Assembly (NCBI GenBank): GCA_900756575.1
Contig: CAAEKQ010000119.1
Span: 1-32,578 of the forward strand
From: an uncultured Oscillospiraceae bacterium
Lineage (GTDB): Bacteria > Bacillota > Clostridia > Oscillospirales > Oscillospiraceae
Length of the DNA: 32,578 nucleotides
Direction of reading: 5' to 3'
Shown piece by piece: positions 32,529 through 32,578 of this stretch. The position numbers and the translations under genes are program-made. The notes beneath the pieces were generated by a model, which made no database searches, was not told the DNA's origin, and saw only the letters and a program-made list of their open reading frames with translations. Position 1 is the stretch's first letter. The number at the start of each line of letters is the position of its first letter.

Positions 32529-32578
32529 ATGTACATTCGTTTTGACAATCAGGTCTGTGTTGTCACCGGGGCAGGCCC
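32529..32578 (+). CDS. Short-chain dehydrogenase/reductase, N-terminal fragment
   Basis: Only the first 16 codons are present, cut by the window end. They read MYIRFDNQVCVVTGAG, which contains the start of the Rossmann TGxxxGxG dinucleotide-binding motif after a hydrophobic beta strand. GGGAGG lies seven bases upstream of the ATG. The family call rests on this motif alone. Confidence 0.6.
   Translation, partial: MYIRFDNQVCVVTGAG

Overview
The window looks like chromosomal DNA of a Gram-positive-lineage anaerobe of the Clostridia, most like gut Oscillospirales. The evidence is indirect: an S-layer-homology (SLH) cell-surface protein, clostridial-type PurL and peptide deformylase, an MMPL exporter without Gram-negative partners, strong Shine-Dalgarno (SD) sites, sigma-A promoters and ferredoxin-domain redox enzymes. 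There is no rRNA, tRNA, CRISPR array, phage or transposase gene. A 160-bp MITE-like element is the only mobile DNA I can support.

Layout. 1-4969 (-): the first ~1656 codons of a giant secreted GH20 hexosaminidase-like surface protein. 5238-9196 (+): a phosphate-type cluster of response regulator, histidine kinase and Na+/phosphate cotransporter with a PhoU-like tail. Tandem TTTACA hexamers, typical of PhoP binding sites, lie upstream of the regulator and again upstream of the transporter. 9246-13405 (-): a MATE exporter, an atypical peptide deformylase, and a secreted protein with SLH repeats and an L,D-transpeptidase domain.

13499-19284: a terminator, the MITE-like element, then a two-gene operon (-) of a secreted heptad-repeat protein and an MMPL/RND exporter. 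A divergent TetR gene (+) faces it across three TGAC-N5-GTCA dyads. This cassette is the best candidate for a poorly described system: an exporter translationally coupled to a long exocytoplasmic repeat protein whose array is broken near its middle, as a folded hairpin would be.

19401-22557 (+): a ferredoxin-fused aldo/keto reductase, then rimM-trmD-sirtuin with overlapping genes. 22610-32578 (+): a tightly spaced run of secA, pgeF, an orphan solute-binding lipoprotein, purL, an MBL-fold hydrolase and the start of an SDR gene. Most of this half is housekeeping. Many long antisense ORFs are codon-bias shadows and are not annotated.
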